This document shows, piece after piece, positions 8,059-16,613 of a stretch of 64,000 nucleotides of DNA (the first letter of the stretch is position 1; the number at the start of each line of letters is the position of its first letter). This DNA is from CAWUEX02 sp963921305 (lineage in GTDB: Bacteria > Pseudomonadota > Alphaproteobacteria > Rhodospirillales > Rhodospirillaceae). Both the position numbers and the translations under genes were made by a program. The notes under the pieces are model-generated. The model was not told where the DNA came from and searched no databases. It worked only from the letters and a program-made list of their open reading frames with translations. The stretch spans positions 434,001 through 498,000 of the forward strand of contig CAWUEX030000003.1 in NCBI GenBank assembly GCA_963921305.4, read 5' to 3'.

Positions 8059-8553
8059 TCACACAGGCTGGCAGGCCACTAAGCCGGCGACGGGGATCAC
8101 TAAATTCCACCCCCCCGTTTGCTCAAACCGAAGGGAGCCCCGCGGCACCACGGCTCCGTCAGACATATTCGGCCGGGCCTCAAACTCGAGGGTAAGGTAG
8201 ACCGTCAGATCGTCTCGCTGGTAGGTCTGGACCGGATACTGGCCAAGAACCACGTCTCCCTCAGCCGATATCCTTTTCAGGATGATCTCTTGCTTGGCGA
8301 CCTGCATTTTCCCCTCGGCCTGGCGCCCACGGCCGAAGAACACGAGTTCACGTTCCTCGGACCTTTCCCAAAGGAATAACCCGCATTCGCCCTCGAACAG
8401 GCGTTGAGGCCGAAGCTCACCGACAAGAGACGCAAACTCGTCTTCATCAATCGAGTTAGGCGTGTCAGTGAAACGCCCGGGAGATGTCGCGCAAGCGGCA
8501 ATAAGGAGCATCACGGCCAGGGGACCGATGACTTTGGAGACGATCCGGGGCAT
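8059..8553 (-). CDS. Small lipoprotein at the end of the type II secretion operon
   Basis: 164-residue protein with a lipoprotein signal (VMLLIAACATS, lipobox IAAC). The mature domain is beta-rich (LTVYLTLEFEAR, RGSLRFEQTGGW). I do not recognise the family. It follows gspN by about 50 bases in the same direction, which makes it a candidate accessory or pilotin-like factor of the secreton; that role is inferred from position only. The ATG at 8553 was chosen over an upstream start at 8592 because it gives a compact signal peptide. Confidence 0.65.
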   Translation of the reverse strand: MPRIVSKVIGPLAVMLLIAACATSPGRFTDTPNSIDEDEFASLVGELRPQRLFEGECGLFLWERSEERELVFFGRGRQAEGKMQVAKQEIILKRISAEGDVVLGQYPVQTYQRDDLTVYLTLEFEARPNMSDGAVVPRGSLRFEQTGGWNLVIPVAGLVACQPV

Positions 8554-8603
8554 GTGTGAGTCCCTCGTGACGGCTGGTGTTTGGTTCAACATCGAACCCC
8601 ATG

Positions 8604-9317
8604 CTAGAATAATCGCAGAAATTGTCCCAATTCGTATTGACCACGTGCACCCTTAAAGCCAAGTGCGGACAATACGCGGCCGGTGTCTTGGGAGACTTCG
8701 GACACCCACACATGCAAGTGCACACCAGTATAGTCGTCGCTGCGGACATCCAATAGCGCGGGATATGGCCCTATCGTCCCCTCCAGGGCGGCAGCCGCAG
8801 ATCCAGCGTCGCACTCTAAGGGACCGGACAACCTAACAGGCAAGCGATCGGATAGGCTGAGCGCTCCCGAGATCATTACGGTGCCATCTGCATGCTGGCA
8901 TGAGCGCCCTTCGAAAAGCGCAGACACTATGGATATTTCCGTGCGCCCGCTCATAGGCAAGTCTCCGCCCAGAGCATCCAGATACGTAACAATTTCAACG
9001 TCAGATAACTCACTTCGACCACCGAGCCCAAGATCTGCATGTCCCTGACTGCGAAAATCGGAAGCCGTCGATGTCCACTTTAAATGAAGCCCTAAAGGGG
9101 AGAGTTCGAATACAACGTTGCCAAAAGGGATATGGGTGATCCGTACGCCCCGTAGAACGCCAGACCAGACGGTGCCTGCGCTGCCGCCGGCTGATACGTC
9201 CACTCCAGTCCCGCGCAAAACGCCAGGAAATACGCTGGCCGGCAACTGCGCCAACAGGGCAAGCCCAAACGAAGCTAGGAAAAATGTGACCGGCAATTTC
9301 CAGAGCGACAGCCTCAC
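8604..9317 (-). CDS. gspN: Type II secretion system protein GspN
   Basis: 237-residue inner-membrane protein with one N-terminal anchor (LPVTFFLASFGLALLAQLP) and a beta-rich periplasmic domain. AGTVWSGVLRGVRI is the GspN-type signature. GspN is an accessory component found only in a subset of type II systems. The start overlaps the gspM stop by four bases. Confidence 0.85.
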   Translation of the reverse strand: MRLSLWKLPVTFFLASFGLALLAQLPASVFPGVLRGTGVDVSAGGSAGTVWSGVLRGVRITHIPFGNVVFELSPLGLHLKWTSTASDFRSQGHADLGLGGRSELSDVEIVTYLDALGGDLPMSGRTEISIVSALFEGRSCQHADGTVMISGALSLSDRLPVRLSGPLECDAGSAAAALEGTIGPYPALLDVRSDDYTGVHLHVWVSEVSQDTGRVLSALGFKGARGQYELGQFLRLF

Positions 9318-9793
9318 GGCGCGCTCCTTAAGATAACTTGAGCCTGCACCGCATCGGCGTCCAGGTGTTTCAGCACTTCTATTCTGGGGAAAGACACGCC
9401 GGCCTCCGCCTCCAGAGTTACAATCCAGTTGAACAGATCTCTGACCGCGACAGCATCAAACCAAAACGCGACGTCCGTTTCATTGACAGGCTGAATGCGG
9501 GTGATACCTAAACCCAGTTGCTGCGCCGTCGCACTGGCAAAAATGCGCACCGGCTCGCCATTCGGTTCGGGCCCACGCCGGGGTGATACCGCAATCTGCT
9601 CCAGTTGCGCCGCGGCCGAGGAAACCTCATCGAACACGTTTTGAGCGGCATAAAAACTCGCCCGTGCGGAGTCCCGATAGGATTTCATGGGGAGAATGGC
9701 GAAGAAATACACGGCGACGCATAGGCACAGAACAGCCATTGCAGACAGCATGATCTGCTCACGCGCCGTCCGGTCCGCCCACCAAGCCCTCAT
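9314..9793 (-). CDS. gspM: Type II secretion system protein GspM
   Basis: 159-residue bitopic inner-membrane protein. A short cytoplasmic N-terminus (WWADRTAREQ) is followed by a membrane helix at about residues 15-35 and a ferredoxin-like periplasmic domain. GspM binds GspL and GspE in the assembly platform. The start overlaps the gspL stop and the stop overlaps the gspN start, both by four bases. Confidence 0.85.
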   Translation of the reverse strand: MRAWWADRTAREQIMLSAMAVLCLCVAVYFFAILPMKSYRDSARASFYAAQNVFDEVSSAAAQLEQIAVSPRRGPEPNGEPVRIFASATAQQLGLGITRIQPVNETDVAFWFDAVAVRDLFNWIVTLEAEAGVSFPRIEVLKHLDADAVQAQVILRSAP

Positions 9794-10959
9794 CGCGCCA
9801 CCTTCAGTTCGCTGACGATACGGCGTTCGGATGTCCGCGAAGCTCCTTCCTCAAGCTCGAAGCCGCGGCGCGCGATGTCTGCGCGCAACTTGTCAATGTC
9901 TTGATAGGATTCCATAGAAATCGTCGCTGAGAGTGTGCCCCGCGCCTGATCAAATACTAGGGCCTCCAGCCGGGTGTCTGCGGTTGCATTCAACGCGGCA
10001 TACAGAGCCGAAGCCATTGGAAGAAAAGACGCTTGCTGTGCGCCCCCAAGACCATTGAGACGTGCAAGTACTTGTGTTCGTGGATTGACGATACGCTGCA
10101 CATCGGGAAGGGCCTGACGTGCAATGGCCTCCGTGCGCTCGAAATACTCGTCCGTCGCGCGGGAGTAATACACGGCTTCCGATACAAGCGAGAGACAGTA
10201 CGAAATCAGCAAAAGTGCCGCGCATGCTAGAACAGCCCGCCAGCTGCGCAGGGCCGCCGACCATGGCGTTCGAAACGCATATGGACCCTGAAGCAGTGAC
10301 AGGTTTGCCTTGACGGCACCTTCCGCGATCAACGCGGTGTAGCGTGCCTCGCTTAAAGCGGGCTGCACCTCTACTTTGCATTGCGCGGGCAGCGCCTTTG
10401 GAACGATGCGCTCCGGGCGACCGGTGTACACGGTCAGCTCACTGAGATCGTGCTCGACAAACAGCGGCCCCGCAATGCGTTGAAACACATCCGTTTCGAC
10501 GGCAAAGCCCGTTCCGTCCGTAAATGCGACAATGACATGCCCTTGGCGATCGACCACCACAGGGGGTGACAGGGCTGCTGCAAGGGCGCTCACTTCAGGC
10601 ACAAGTTTTTGGCCGTCATCCAGCGTGGGTAGCGCACCAGCCCAGGACTCCATCTTGGCTCTTGAGACCACGGCGAGGACCCGCGCGCCAGTCTCTGTCG
10701 CCAGCCCAACTGCGACATGCGTGCCCGCTAGGTCGACCGCAATCTCATCTTCTATTGCGAACGGTGCCGCGCGCCGGGCTTGAGATTCGTTGCGGACCGG
10801 CAGGTCGATGCAATGCAATGCGACAGCAGCAGCAGGCACGACAGCGTAACCGCCCTGCTCGGAAACTCCGGTGACGACGAACGGACTTTGTGAGTCCGGT
10901 TCAACGTCTTTTGAATCCGGATACTGATCGTCGGTATTTACAATGCGGGGCATCGTCAT
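9790..10959 (-). CDS. gspL: Type II secretion system protein GspL
   Basis: 389-residue assembly-platform protein. An actin-like cytoplasmic domain (about residues 25-235) is followed by one membrane helix near 243-262 (AVLACAALLLISYCLSLVSE) and a periplasmic ferredoxin-like domain. It recruits the GspE ATPase to the inner membrane. Both ends overlap neighbours with ATGA-type junctions, so translation is coupled through gspK-L-M-N. Confidence 0.85.
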   Translation of the reverse strand: MTMPRIVNTDDQYPDSKDVEPDSQSPFVVTGVSEQGGYAVVPAAAVALHCIDLPVRNESQARRAAPFAIEDEIAVDLAGTHVAVGLATETGARVLAVVSRAKMESWAGALPTLDDGQKLVPEVSALAAALSPPVVVDRQGHVIVAFTDGTGFAVETDVFQRIAGPLFVEHDLSELTVYTGRPERIVPKALPAQCKVEVQPALSEARYTALIAEGAVKANLSLLQGPYAFRTPWSAALRSWRAVLACAALLLISYCLSLVSEAVYYSRATDEYFERTEAIARQALPDVQRIVNPRTQVLARLNGLGGAQQASFLPMASALYAALNATADTRLEALVFDQARGTLSATISMESYQDIDKLRADIARRGFELEEGASRTSERRIVSELKVAR

Positions 10960-11951
10960 GACCGATCCCCGAAGCGACGTGAAATCCTGTGAATTGACCC
11001 ATCCGCGCGTTGTTCGAATACGGTCTGGAGGGGCAAGTAAACGCGGTCCAACGTCACCGTGGCATCAAGGGCAAAGAACCGCGTGCGGATGGATACTTGC
11101 CTCTGCACTTCAGGCGGAATTCCCATACCAGCGAATGCCGGATGCGACCAAAACTCCTGGAGCGAAGTAAACCCAGCGCGGGGCCGGTCAGCAATCACGC
11201 GCCGGGCAGCGCTGACTTCAAGATCAGGACCCACAAGCATGACCAGCAATGGAGCGTGATGGGCCAGCAAGGTGTTGACGTTGATCGGGCTCAATTGGGT
11301 ATTCGGTAGGGCGCAAACGTAGTCCCGCACACGTTGATATACATCTTCAGTGTATCGATAAATCGCCCGCAGTTCTGTTGTATCGGACAGCAGTGTATTA
11401 CCCGCGCGATAGGGAACGGAGAGCGACCTGTAATAGGCGTCCTCGGCCCCGCCGTTGCTGGGCGAGGAATCCGCATCAATCCAGTCGGTCAGGCTGTTGG
11501 CCAACGTATCGGCCTGACCTTCGCCAAACCCAATTGCGCGGAGCAGGTTGATATATTGCTGGCGGCCCAGCGGACTCGCGACAAACTGCGTGCCACCGTC
11601 TGTCTCGACAACACTGTTGAGATTGAAGCAGTTTGAGTGGTCGGAAATCTGCCCCTCGATCAGACCGCCGTCGATTGGAAACGACATAGGGGCGACGGCC
11701 CAGGCATCCTGCAACGTCGACCGCCCAGGGTCAGCATCATAACTTTGCTTGATGGCATAGGCAGCGAGATCCTCGGCCCCATACGTATACCAACTGGCTT
11801 GATCCAAAAGTCCGCTGTTCGTCGCGCGCCGAATACCAAATCGAATGTCGTCCATCATGCCCACGGCCAGCGACGCCACAATGGTCACGAGAACGAGCAC
11901 CGTAAGTAGAACGGCGCCCTTTTCCGACCGTTTGGGCTTGAATAGCGTCAT
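10956..11951 (-). CDS. gspK: Type II secretion minor pseudopilin GspK
   Basis: 331-residue large minor pseudopilin that caps the pseudopilus tip. The N-terminus (MTLFKPKRSEKGAVLLTVLVLVTI) shows the prepilin peptidase site after EKG and the hydrophobic helix. As usual for GspK, the mature residue 5 is not Glu. The SAM-like insertion and C-terminal helix-hairpin region (SPINVNTLLAHHAPLL) are present. The true start is the ATG at 11951 overlapping the gspJ stop; the open frame upstream is not part of the gene. Confidence 0.88.
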   Translation of the reverse strand: MTLFKPKRSEKGAVLLTVLVLVTIVASLAVGMMDDIRFGIRRATNSGLLDQASWYTYGAEDLAAYAIKQSYDADPGRSTLQDAWAVAPMSFPIDGGLIEGQISDHSNCFNLNSVVETDGGTQFVASPLGRQQYINLLRAIGFGEGQADTLANSLTDWIDADSSPSNGGAEDAYYRSLSVPYRAGNTLLSDTTELRAIYRYTEDVYQRVRDYVCALPNTQLSPINVNTLLAHHAPLLVMLVGPDLEVSAARRVIADRPRAGFTSLQEFWSHPAFAGMGIPPEVQRQVSIRTRFFALDATVTLDRVYLPLQTVFEQRADGSIHRISRRFGDRS

Positions 11952-12556
11952 AGCTGCCCGCCCGGGGCGAGGAATAACTGGCGCACATTGCCCAACGCCT
12001 GGGACGAGAACTCGATGGCAACCGCCTCTGGGTAAAGCGCAGCCAGGCGGCGGCCGCTCATCCACCCTGCCTGCCACACACCGTCCGAGAAAAACGATAA
12101 AGTGACCTCTGATACACCGGATATGAGGACCTGTTCGAATGCGTCGATTTCGGCGCTGCCATCGACATAGGGAAACGCGCGACGGATAAGGTTGCCATCC
12201 GTGATGACGTATTCCACCTTTTGCAAAGAACTCCGCGCCGCTAGACCGCCCGGATTTTCCCAACCATTCCGTACCAGCGATACGAGCGGCTGGTTCGGTC
12301 CGCTCAAGGTCACGCCAATACCCATACGCGCACCGGACTCGTCTCGCGGCGTACGGCGCACCATCTGGCCAAAATCAGCACGCATCAGGGAATTAGCGAT
12401 CTGCAGTCCTTTGATCGCCTGATTGATCTCGTCGGATTGATCTTTTGCTCTCAAGCTTTGCCCCAGGATTGCTGTTCCGGCGACAGAGAGCATTGCGAAT
12501 ATCGTCAGCGTAACGAGCACTTCAACGAGCGTAAAACCGGCGGTGGGACGGGTCAT
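11948..12556 (-). CDS. gspJ: Type II secretion minor pseudopilin GspJ
   Basis: 202-residue minor pseudopilin. Prepilin peptidase cleavage is expected in TAGFTLVEVLVTL, after Gly7, with Glu at mature position 5. The rest is the beta-rich GspJ head that forms the tip complex with GspI and GspK. Four-base overlaps on both sides. Confidence 0.9.
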   Translation of the reverse strand: MTRPTAGFTLVEVLVTLTIFAMLSVAGTAILGQSLRAKDQSDEINQAIKGLQIANSLMRADFGQMVRRTPRDESGARMGIGVTLSGPNQPLVSLVRNGWENPGGLAARSSLQKVEYVITDGNLIRRAFPYVDGSAEIDAFEQVLISGVSEVTLSFFSDGVWQAGWMSGRRLAALYPEAVAIEFSSQALGNVRQLFLAPGGQL

Positions 12557-12936
12557 AGCGCCCCCTTAAAAGCAGAGACAGCGCGGAGCACACGATCTTC
12601 CCCGTGCCGGCGAACATCGACATCGATACGACGGACGGCGTTGGAAGCGTTGACGATACGTCCTGACCACTGCCACGAGTCTCCAGCCAGGTCGACGGTG
12701 CCGCCGACCGTGCTATTGGGTAACCCGTCGGCACGTGTGTACAGGTCAACCAGAGCGTTTTGCGCCACGATTTGAGCGAGCGTGCGGTCACGCAGCTCTG
12801 CGGCCGCGCGTGAACTCTCGGCCTGAATGTGGATCAGCGCGGCCATAGTCATCCCGAAGATACCAAGCGCGACGACAACCTCGACCAAGGTAAACCCCTT
12901 GCTGGACCTCTGTTTGAAGTTATGAGGCCGAAACAT
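12553..12936 (-). CDS. gspI: Type II secretion minor pseudopilin GspI
   Basis: 127-residue minor pseudopilin with cleavage site SSKGFTLVEVVVAL. I prefer the ATG at 12936, which has a GAGGT ribosome site about five bases upstream, over a TTG at 12957. The gene overlaps the 3' end of gspH by 17 bases. Confidence 0.88.
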   Translation of the reverse strand: MFRPHNFKQRSSKGFTLVEVVVALGIFGMTMAALIHIQAESSRAAAELRDRTLAQIVAQNALVDLYTRADGLPNSTVGGTVDLAGDSWQWSGRIVNASNAVRRIDVDVRRHGEDRVLRAVSAFKGAL

Positions 12937-13432
12937 ACGTGACCTCGATCTGACCAAGACGCGAGCTGCTTACCGAAGCTTGCGCAATGCCATCCGTTAT
13001 GCTGATCGAAAAATTGGGGGGCGCACCGATCGGTGAGAACACAAGAGACGGGATATTCAATACATCTGCGCGGTCGCGTTCAGATGAAAGTTCCTGAAAC
13101 GCGTTTGCACCGCTACTGAACTGGACTCTTTGGCTGAGCGTACGGGGCCGAAGCTGATCTATATCGTCGATCAGGATCCAATTCCCGCGGCGATAACGGT
13201 AAAAGGCATAAGATTGAACGCCACCGGCAACGCCAACCGACTCCCCGGACAACACGCTCTCGTCTATGGCGACATTGAGTCGGGCCGCAAAACGGCTGGC
13301 TTCTTCATGAGCCGCTGTTTTTTCACCTGGCAGTGTCCAAACGACCGCGCCCGTCACCAAGCCGATGATGAAAAGACTCATCACCAGTTCGATCAGGGTA
13401 AAGCCTCGCGAGGTGCCGGTGGATTGGGACAT
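12920..13432 (-). CDS. gspH: Type II secretion pseudopilin GspH
   Basis: 170-residue pseudopilin. Cleavage is in TSRGFTLIELVMSLF with Glu at mature position 5, followed by the GspH-type beta domain (ESVLSGESVGVAGG). It links the tip complex to the GspG shaft. It starts directly at the end of gspG with a one-base overlap. Confidence 0.88.
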   Translation of the reverse strand: MSQSTGTSRGFTLIELVMSLFIIGLVTGAVVWTLPGEKTAAHEEASRFAARLNVAIDESVLSGESVGVAGGVQSYAFYRYRRGNWILIDDIDQLRPRTLSQRVQFSSGANAFQELSSERDRADVLNIPSLVFSPIGAPPNFSISITDGIAQASVSSSRLGQIEVTYVSAS

Positions 13433-13887
13433 CAGCTATCCCAATTCCCGATATCGGCGTTATCACCTTCGCCGCCCAGACGTCCGTCGGCGCCCAGCGA
13501 ATACACGTCAAATGGCCCGCTCTCGCCGGGTTGCACATACTGATACGGATTTCCCCACGGATCGTCCGGGAGCCGCTTGATGTAGCCACCCGGGCGATAC
13601 CTCTCGGGGTTCGCAACGCCATTGGGCGCGGTGATCAGGGCATCCAGACCTTGATCGACGGTGGGATAAGACAGTTGATCCATCCGGTACATCTCCAGCG
13701 CCTGCTCGAGCAGCGCGACATCGGCCCTGGCTTTTTCAGTCATGGCTCGATCCTGGCTCGGCAGCACGTTCACGACAACGACCGTCGCCAGCAATCCGAT
13801 GATGACGATCACCACCATCAACTCGATTAGCGTGAAACCGCGTTGTTGCCGGTATGGGCGACGAGATTTTGAATGGCGTGCAAGCAT
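13432..13887 (-). CDS. gspG: Type II secretion major pseudopilin GspG
   Basis: Major pseudopilin of about 151 residues. The cleavage motif QQRGFTLIELMVVIVI is textbook. The C-terminal segment FDVYSLGADGRLGGEGDNAD is the conserved calcium-binding loop of GspG. The ATG at 13887, with GAGG upstream, was chosen over a GTG at 13899 that would overlap the gspF stop. Confidence 0.92.
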   Translation of the reverse strand: MLARHSKSRRPYRQQRGFTLIELMVVIVIIGLLATVVVVNVLPSQDRAMTEKARADVALLEQALEMYRMDQLSYPTVDQGLDALITAPNGVANPERYRPGGYIKRLPDDPWGNPYQYVQPGESGPFDVYSLGADGRLGGEGDNADIGNWDS

Positions 13888-13895
13888 GATGCGCC

Positions 13896-15122
13896 TCACA
13901 TAAGGGCTAAGGAATTTAAGCGAAGGATGGGCAGTAAAATCGCTAACACGATTGTCGCGACGACGCCCCCCATCAGAACGATGATCAGCGGTTCGAGCAG
14001 ACTCAGGGCTGTCGACGTAAACATCTCGAATTCACTTTCCAGGTGATCCGCAGCCCTGGACAACATGTCGTCGAGACTCCCGCTGCTTTCTCCAATCGCG
14101 ACCATATAAATGAGCAACGGGGGGAAGGCCTTTGTGGCTTTGAGGGCAGACGATAGGCTTACGCCCTCTTGGACGCGGCGTAACACCTGATCGATTGCGT
14201 CGAGAAGCACCGTATTGCTTAGGGTCTCGCGGGCAGCGTTCAGGCCCTCGACCACCGGCGCACCGCAAGATATGAGCGTGCTGAGTGTTCTTGCCAGCCG
14301 GGCCGCTTGCAGATCGCGGGTCAGTTTGCCGATTAAAGGAAGCTTGAGCAGGGTGACGTCAACCGTTCTGCGCACTGTGGGGATGGACAGGGCCCGTCCG
14401 GCCAGCCCGACACCGACAAGACCGGCCAGCCCAACAATCACGCCATATGATCGAATAAATTCGGACATTGCGATGACGAACTGCGTCAGCCCGGGCAACT
14501 CCTGGCCCATGCTGTCGAACTGATCGACCACTTTGGGGACGACGAAGGCAATCAACAGCGTGACGACGACAAGCGCGGTTACGGCCAGCGCCGCCGGATA
14601 GACGCACGCGGTTATGACCTTGGAACGTATGTCCCGAGCGCGCTCCAAGTGGACAGCAAGGCGCTCCAACACGGCGCCCAAGCTGCCGGAGGACTCACCG
14701 GCCCTAACGAGAGCCCGATAGAACGGCGTGAACGCGGTTCCTTGCCGCGCCAAGGCTTCGGCAAAGGGATAACCCTCCGTTACGTCGGCCCGCACGGCCA
14801 AAAGCAACCGGCGCAGCCTTGGTGTATCCGACTGTTCCGCCAGGGTCTCCAGTGCGCCTTCCAGAGGTGCCCCGGCACTCAGCATGGTCGCTAGCTGACG
14901 CGTGAGCACCGCCAAATCGCGGCCCGGCACTGCAGACGGCCGCCTCGTCCATTTGAAATTGAACGGCAACTTCAAGGATCTGTTGACGGCAGGCGTTATC
15001 GCCAGTGGGATTAGGTTGCGAAGCTTTAGTTCCTGCTGGGCGCGGCGAGCGGATTCGGCAGACACAACGCCAGTCAGCCGTTGGCCCTGCCGGTCAAGCG
15101 CCTCATACTCAAAGGCCGACAT
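13896..15122 (-). CDS. gspF: Type II secretion inner-membrane platform protein GspF
   Basis: 408-residue polytopic protein with two GspF domains (about residues 75-195 and 280-400), each ending near a membrane helix, and the repeated GESSGSL motif. The start MSAFEYEALDRQG at 15122 has a strong AGGGGGG ribosome site and overlaps the gspE 3' end by 14 bases; the longer upstream frame is not used. Confidence 0.92.
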   Translation of the reverse strand: MSAFEYEALDRQGQRLTGVVSAESARRAQQELKLRNLIPLAITPAVNRSLKLPFNFKWTRRPSAVPGRDLAVLTRQLATMLSAGAPLEGALETLAEQSDTPRLRRLLLAVRADVTEGYPFAEALARQGTAFTPFYRALVRAGESSGSLGAVLERLAVHLERARDIRSKVITACVYPAALAVTALVVVTLLIAFVVPKVVDQFDSMGQELPGLTQFVIAMSEFIRSYGVIVGLAGLVGVGLAGRALSIPTVRRTVDVTLLKLPLIGKLTRDLQAARLARTLSTLISCGAPVVEGLNAARETLSNTVLLDAIDQVLRRVQEGVSLSSALKATKAFPPLLIYMVAIGESSGSLDDMLSRAADHLESEFEMFTSTALSLLEPLIIVLMGGVVATIVLAILLPILRLNSLALM

Positions 15123-16608
15123 CGACTTGTCCCCCCTGACGACAGACACGCAGAACTTCATCAATGCAGGTTTGGCCAGCGGCAACGTGGCGCAATCCAC
15201 TCACCATCAAGGTGTCGTTGGCGGCAAATGCATGCTCCGCGATTTCTTCTTCCGGCGCATCGTTATGAATGAGGCGGCGGATAGAGTCGTCAACCGACAC
15301 CAATTCGTACAAGCCGAGACGGCCGCTGTATCCGGTTTGCGCACAGGCCTCGCAACCGACAGGCTGGAAGATTTCTGTGACGCCGTCTGCCAATGGTCCG
15401 AGAACACGTTTTTCCCGCTCTCCGGCAGGCACGGCTGACTTGCACTGCTCACAGAGCCGGCGGACGAGGCGCTGCGCAACGATGGCTTTGACCGTGGACG
15501 ACAACAGAAACGGCTCGACACCCATATCTCTGAGCCGCGTAATGGCGCTGACGGCACTGTTGGTGTGAATGGTCGAGAGGACGAGGTGACCGGTGAGACT
15601 CGCCTGCACGGCGATTGATGCGGTTTCCGGATCACGGATTTCCCCGACCATGACCACGTCCGGGTCTTGACGGAGAATCGCCCGCAACCCGGCCGCAAAC
15701 GTCATCCCGACCTTGCTGTTCACCTGGGTTTGTCCCACGCCCTCAAGGGCGTATTCGACGGGGTCCTCGACAGTCAAAATATTCCGGGATTGATCATTGA
15801 GGAAACTCAGGCCTGCATACAGAGACGTGGTTTTTCCGGAGCCCGTTGGCCCGGATACCAGTATAATTCCATTCGGCTCTGTGATCGCGCGACGAAAGGC
15901 CTCGCGCACGGGCAGAGTCATGCCGAGTTGATCAATACCAAAGTGGCGTTGCGTCTTGTCGAGCAAACGGAGAACGACCCGCTCGCCATACTGAGCCGGA
16001 AGGGTCGAGACGCGCACATCCAGACTCGTGCCGCCAATGGTGAGCGAAATTCGGCCATCCTGGGGTACGCGCCGTTCCGCGATATCCAGACGCGCCATCA
16101 CCTTGACGCGCGACACCAATCGGGACGCAACCCGATTTGGCAAAGACAGAATTTCCTGAAGCACACCGTCAATGCGAATACGGACAGACAGGCGCGACTC
16201 AAAAGGTTCGATATGAATGTCGGATGCTTTGCGCTTGGCGGCTTCCGCGATCAAGCCGTTGATCAGACGAATGATCGGCGCGTCATCGGCCGAGTCGAGT
16301 AGATCAGCCGCCTGCGGCAAGCCATCGGCCAGAGACGTGACACCCTCTTCCGCCGCCAGTTCATCGGAAATCGCATCAGAGTCGATTTCGTGAGCGGCAT
16401 AGGTCTCTGAAAGAAACTTTTCGAAGTCCTGGGCACTTAGCGGTTCGACACTAAGAGGTTTGCCAACGACCCGCCGCACTTCAATGAGTGATTTCGACGC
16501 CGCTCCATCGCGCATGCCCACACGTGCGACGTCATCGACATCCAAGACCAATACACCGTGGTCCTTGGCGAAATTGTAGGTCAGCGCGGGTTGAGGCGTC
16601 GCCACCAT
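15109..16608 (-). CDS. gspE: Type II secretion ATPase GspE
   Basis: 499-residue hexameric secretion ATPase. Walker A GPTGSGKTT is at residues 253-261, the Asp box ILTVEDPVEY near 277-286, Walker B VVMVGEIRD near 318-326 and the His box LSTIHTN near 344-350. A tetracysteine zinc finger is present as CEQC (386-389) and CEAC (419-422). It powers pseudopilus assembly from the cytoplasm and docks on GspL. Confidence 0.95.
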   Translation of the reverse strand: MVATPQPALTYNFAKDHGVLVLDVDDVARVGMRDGAASKSLIEVRRVVGKPLSVEPLSAQDFEKFLSETYAAHEIDSDAISDELAAEEGVTSLADGLPQAADLLDSADDAPIIRLINGLIAEAAKRKASDIHIEPFESRLSVRIRIDGVLQEILSLPNRVASRLVSRVKVMARLDIAERRVPQDGRISLTIGGTSLDVRVSTLPAQYGERVVLRLLDKTQRHFGIDQLGMTLPVREAFRRAITEPNGIILVSGPTGSGKTTSLYAGLSFLNDQSRNILTVEDPVEYALEGVGQTQVNSKVGMTFAAGLRAILRQDPDVVMVGEIRDPETASIAVQASLTGHLVLSTIHTNSAVSAITRLRDMGVEPFLLSSTVKAIVAQRLVRRLCEQCKSAVPAGEREKRVLGPLADGVTEIFQPVGCEACAQTGYSGRLGLYELVSVDDSIRRLIHNDAPEEEIAEHAFAANDTLMVSGLRHVAAGQTCIDEVLRVCRQGGQVDVGL

Positions 16609-16613
16609 GTCGA